Source: Winogradskyella aurantia (lineage in GTDB: Bacteria > Bacteroidota > Bacteroidia > Flavobacteriales > Flavobacteriaceae). From it: DNA of 64,000 bases. The notes under the pieces are model-generated. The model saw nothing but the letters and a program-made list of their open reading frames with translations, was not told where the DNA came from and did no database searches. Positions 61,704 to 64,000 of this stretch are shown in pieces. Both the position numbers and the translations under genes were made by a program. Every line of letters starts with the position of its first letter. Positions within the stretch are counted from its first letter, which is position 1. The stretch covers positions 310,001-374,000 of the forward strand of contig NZ_NGJN01000002.1 of assembly GCF_002266855.1 (NCBI RefSeq), written 5' to 3'.

Positions 61704-62630
61704 ATGAATGACTTATTAGTTGCTGATTCCGTTTCAAAAAGTTACGGAAACTTTAAAGCACTAAATCAAGTGTCTATCGCAGTACCTAAAGGGAGTATTT
61801 TCGGATTACTAGGACCAAATGGTGCCGGTAAAACCACTCTTATAAGAATTATTAATCAAATAACAATGCCTGATGAGGGCAGGATATTGTTAGACGGTCA
61901 AGATTTAAGACCAGAACATATTAAGGATATTGGTTATCTTCCTGAAGAACGTGGATTGTACAAGTCTATGAAGGTAGGAGAACAGGCCCTGTATTTAGCT
62001 CAGCTTAAGGGAATGTCTAAAACTGAGGCCAAAACCAGATTAAAGTATTGGTTTGACAAATTAGATATAGGGGATTGGTGGAACAAAAAAATTCAAGAGT
62101 TAAGTAAAGGTCAAGCACAGAAAATTCAATTTGTGGTTACGGTATTGCATAGGCCAAAGCTATTGATTTTCGATGAACCTTTTTCAGGCTTTGACCCCAT
62201 AAATGCCAATCTTATTAAAGATGAGATTCTGCAATTACGAGAAGAAGGTGCAACTGTTATTTTTTCTACCCATCGTATGGAGTCTGTAGAAGAGCTTTGT
62301 GATCATATCGCGCTTATTCATAAGTCTAACAAAGTACTAGATGGAAAGCTAAACGATATAAAACGACAGTATAAAACCAATACATTTGAAGTGGGGTTGC
62401 AATCAAATAAAAGCGAGGAGGTATTGCATGAAATCGAAAACAGCTTTCAGGTATTTCCAGCCACATTCAAAAACTTACATGATGATATAAAGCTCAATAT
62501 TAAAATTGATGAAGCTACCTCGCCTAATGATTTACTGTCCTTTTTAACGGCAAGGGCAGAGGTTCATCATTTTGTTGAAGTATTGCCTTCGGCAAATGAT
62601 ATATTTATCGAAACTGTAACCAATAATTAA
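61704..62630 (+). CDS. ABC transporter ATP-binding protein (DUF4162)
   Basis: 308 residues. Walker A GPNGAGKTT, the YLPEERGLYKSM Q-loop region, signature LSKGQAQKI, Walker B LLIFDEPFSGFDP and the switch His in STHRMES. The last 80 residues form a DUF4162-like C-terminal domain (SNKVLDGKLNDIKRQY onwards). Powers the permease encoded 2 bp downstream. Substrate unknown; Na-export or multidrug-type by similarity. Confidence 0.93.
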   Translation: MNDLLVADSVSKSYGNFKALNQVSIAVPKGSIFGLLGPNGAGKTTLIRIINQITMPDEGRILLDGQDLRPEHIKDIGYLPEERGLYKSMKVGEQALYLAQLKGMSKTEAKTRLKYWFDKLDIGDWWNKKIQELSKGQAQKIQFVVTVLHRPKLLIFDEPFSGFDPINANLIKDEILQLREEGATVIFSTHRMESVEELCDHIALIHKSNKVLDGKLNDIKRQYKTNTFEVGLQSNKSEEVLHEIENSFQVFPATFKNLHDDIKLNIKIDEATSPNDLLSFLTARAEVHHFVEVLPSANDIFIETVTNN

Positions 62631-62632
62631 AA

Positions 62633-63946
62633 ATGAATCACTTACCACTCATCATAAAACGGGAATATTTAACCAAGGTAAAGAATCGGTCATTTATTGT
62701 TATGACTTTTCTGAGTCCTCTAATAATGATAGGCCTTATAGCTGTTGTAGCCTATTTATCACAATTAAATAAGGATAAGGAACGCAGTATTTCTGTTCTG
62801 GATGAATCTGGATACTTGAGCGATGCGTTTCAAAACTCTGAAAATACTACCTATAGCTATCTTGAAGGATTGGATTTAAATACTGCTAAGAAACTGGTTA
62901 AGGAAAAAGAAGATTACGGCCTTTTGTACATTGGTAAATCCATTTCATTAGACGACATCTCAAATCATATAAAGTTTTATTCTGAAGACTCACCGTCCAT
63001 TACCATTATTTCCAATCTAGAGCGTAAGATTGAAAAGCGTCTTCGGGAAATAAAATTACAACAAGATGGTGTTAGCATGCAACAAATTGAAGCATCTAAG
63101 ATTCAGATAAATATTTCACAAGAGAGCTTTGAAGGAGAAACGAGTTCGAAAATGGACAATATTGTTAAATTGGCCTTTGGTGGGATAGCTGGATATCTTT
63201 TATTTATGTTCATAATCATTTATGGAAATATGATTATGAGAAGTGTTATTGAAGAAAAAACAAGCCGAATTATAGAGATTATAATTTCATCCGTTAAACC
63301 AGTGCAATTAATGATGGGTAAGATTATAGGGACTTCTCTGGCCGGTGTCACTCAATTTGTTATTTGGGTTTTACTTGGAGGTGTGCTGTTGGTTGTTGTG
63401 ACGGCCATTTTTGGAATTGACATGGCTCAAATGAAGACACCCCAACAAGATATGGTAGATCAAGTAATGCAAAACCAAGGCGCACAGGCCGTTGCCGAGA
63501 GCTTGATTATTGCTATTGGTAACTTGCCTTTGCTTAATTTGATTATTGCTTTTATGTTTTTCTTTATTGGAGGTTATCTATTGTACAGTTCATTATACGC
63601 TGCAATTGGAGCAGCGGTAGACAATGAAACGGATACACAACAGTTTATGTTTCCTATAATTATGCCATTGGTCTTAGCGGTTTATGTAGGGTTCTTTACT
63701 GTAATTGAAGATCCTCACGGTGCCGTTTCCACCATATTTTCTTTTATACCCTTTACTTCTCCTGTGGTAATGTTAATGCGTATTCCCTTTGGAGTTCCTT
63801 TGTGGCAACAAGGTCTTTCTTTGTTAATTCTTATCGGTACTTTTATGTTTGCAGTTTGGCTTGGCGCAAAAATTTATCGTGTAGGTATTTTAATGTACGG
63901 TAAGAAGCCAACGTATAAAGAATTGTTTAAATGGATAAAATACTAG
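62633..63946 (+). CDS. ABC-2 type transporter permease (NatB-like)
   Basis: 437 residues. One N-terminal helix (about 22-44), a large extracytoplasmic domain (about 45-185, SISVLDESGYLSDAF and the SPSITIISNLERK region), then about five further helices beginning IVKLAFGGIAGYLLFMFIII and the conserved NMIMRSVIEEKTSRIIEII. The architecture is typical of NatB/ABC2_membrane_3 permeases. Co-transcribed with the ATPase 2 bp upstream. Confidence 0.92.
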   Translation: MNHLPLIIKREYLTKVKNRSFIVMTFLSPLIMIGLIAVVAYLSQLNKDKERSISVLDESGYLSDAFQNSENTTYSYLEGLDLNTAKKLVKEKEDYGLLYIGKSISLDDISNHIKFYSEDSPSITIISNLERKIEKRLREIKLQQDGVSMQQIEASKIQINISQESFEGETSSKMDNIVKLAFGGIAGYLLFMFIIIYGNMIMRSVIEEKTSRIIEIIISSVKPVQLMMGKIIGTSLAGVTQFVIWVLLGGVLLVVVTAIFGIDMAQMKTPQQDMVDQVMQNQGAQAVAESLIIAIGNLPLLNLIIAFMFFFIGGYLLYSSLYAAIGAAVDNETDTQQFMFPIIMPLVLAVYVGFFTVIEDPHGAVSTIFSFIPFTSPVVMLMRIPFGVPLWQQGLSLLILIGTFMFAVWLGAKIYRVGILMYGKKPTYKELFKWIKY

Positions 63947-63947
63947 T

Positions 63948-64000
63948 ATGGAGCGCTTAAAAGAGATACTCAACTATACCTTTAATTTTACCGAGAATAT
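63948..64000 (+). CDS. Start of a further gene, possibly a mechanosensitive channel (partial)
   Basis: An ATG 2 bases after the permease stop opens a frame to the window edge, encoding MERLKEILNYTFNFTEN. This resembles the N-terminus of flavobacterial MscS-family channel proteins as I remember them, but 17 residues cannot prove it. Confidence 0.45.
   Translation, partial: MERLKEILNYTFNFTEN

Noticed and set aside
1-64000. tRNA genes, rRNA genes, CRISPR arrays, insertion sequences, prophage or integrase genes
   Set aside because: None was seen: no tRNA-like cloverleaf, no spaced identical repeats, and no transposase or recombinase motif in any frame. A covariance-model search would be needed to exclude small RNAs.

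Overview
The window is chromosomal DNA from a marine-type member of the Flavobacteriaceae (phylum Bacteroidota). The evidence is low GC content, many Bacteroidota-type -7 promoter elements (TAnnTTTG), weak or absent Shine-Dalgarno sequences, a type IX secretion C-terminal sorting domain, many SusD-era style lipoproteins and outer-membrane barrels, and typical flavobacterial families (DUF2853, DUF2490, CvfB-like, a 371-residue DnaJ with only one zinc site). I see no tRNA, rRNA, CRISPR array, insertion sequence or prophage. No gene-free stretch exceeds 300 bases.

Layout. 1-4720 (+): end of tilS, adenine deaminase, a YheT-type hydrolase and a YifB/ComM ATPase. 4717-16372 (-): a membrane TolB-like/TPR protein, then an envelope-centred region holding an exported arylsulfatase, a lipoprotein formylglycine-generating enzyme with both catalytic cysteines, a HAD phosphatase lipoprotein, a Crp/Fnr regulator, several outer-membrane barrels and a lipoprotein. 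16471-20013 (+): an NRAMP-fold transporter lacking the usual metal ligands, in an operon with 5-oxoprolinase pxpABC. 20102-22115 (+): a small exported protein, a 7-TM protein and an orphan histidine kinase. 22110-26859: RluA-type pseudouridine synthase, panB, an NTF2-like protein, a collagen-like lipoprotein and dnaK.

27080-32889 is the most accessory-looking block. A BKACE-family enzyme, a GNAT-like acetyltransferase and two tandem ATP-grasp paralogues run towards a NeuD-like acyltransferase and a PaaK/CapK-like adenylating enzyme. Together they look like a compact activation/ligation/acylation pathway of unknown product. Next come an RlmI-type rRNA methyltransferase, a nitronate monooxygenase-like flavoprotein and a FabH/FabI-like pair.

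38106-51570 is a dispersed menaquinone cluster: a hotdog thioesterase, menF, menD, menB, menA, menC and menE, in several transcription units and interleaved with DUF2853, CvfB, UPF0173, sterol desaturase, DUF2490, a lipoprotein carbonic anhydrase and a CPBP protease. No recognisable menH is present. An alpha/beta hydrolase is divergent from the first men gene. 51739-64000 carries an OmpA-like lipoprotein, a GT2 glycosyltransferase, a lone HsdR_N-domain protein, holA, a T9SS-secreted propeller-like protein, a DUF748 protein, YceI, grpE-dnaJ, an ABC exporter pair and the start of a probable mechanosensitive channel gene.

The points most worth a second look are these: the ligand-less NRAMP transporter tied to 5-oxoprolinase; the exported sulfatase/FGE locus with a palindrome overlapping its promoter; a TGACA-N3-TG(T/A)CA element shared by the unlinked dnaK and grpE-dnaJ promoters; the loss of exactly one zinc site in DnaJ; and the BKACE/ATP-grasp/PaaK/NeuD island.
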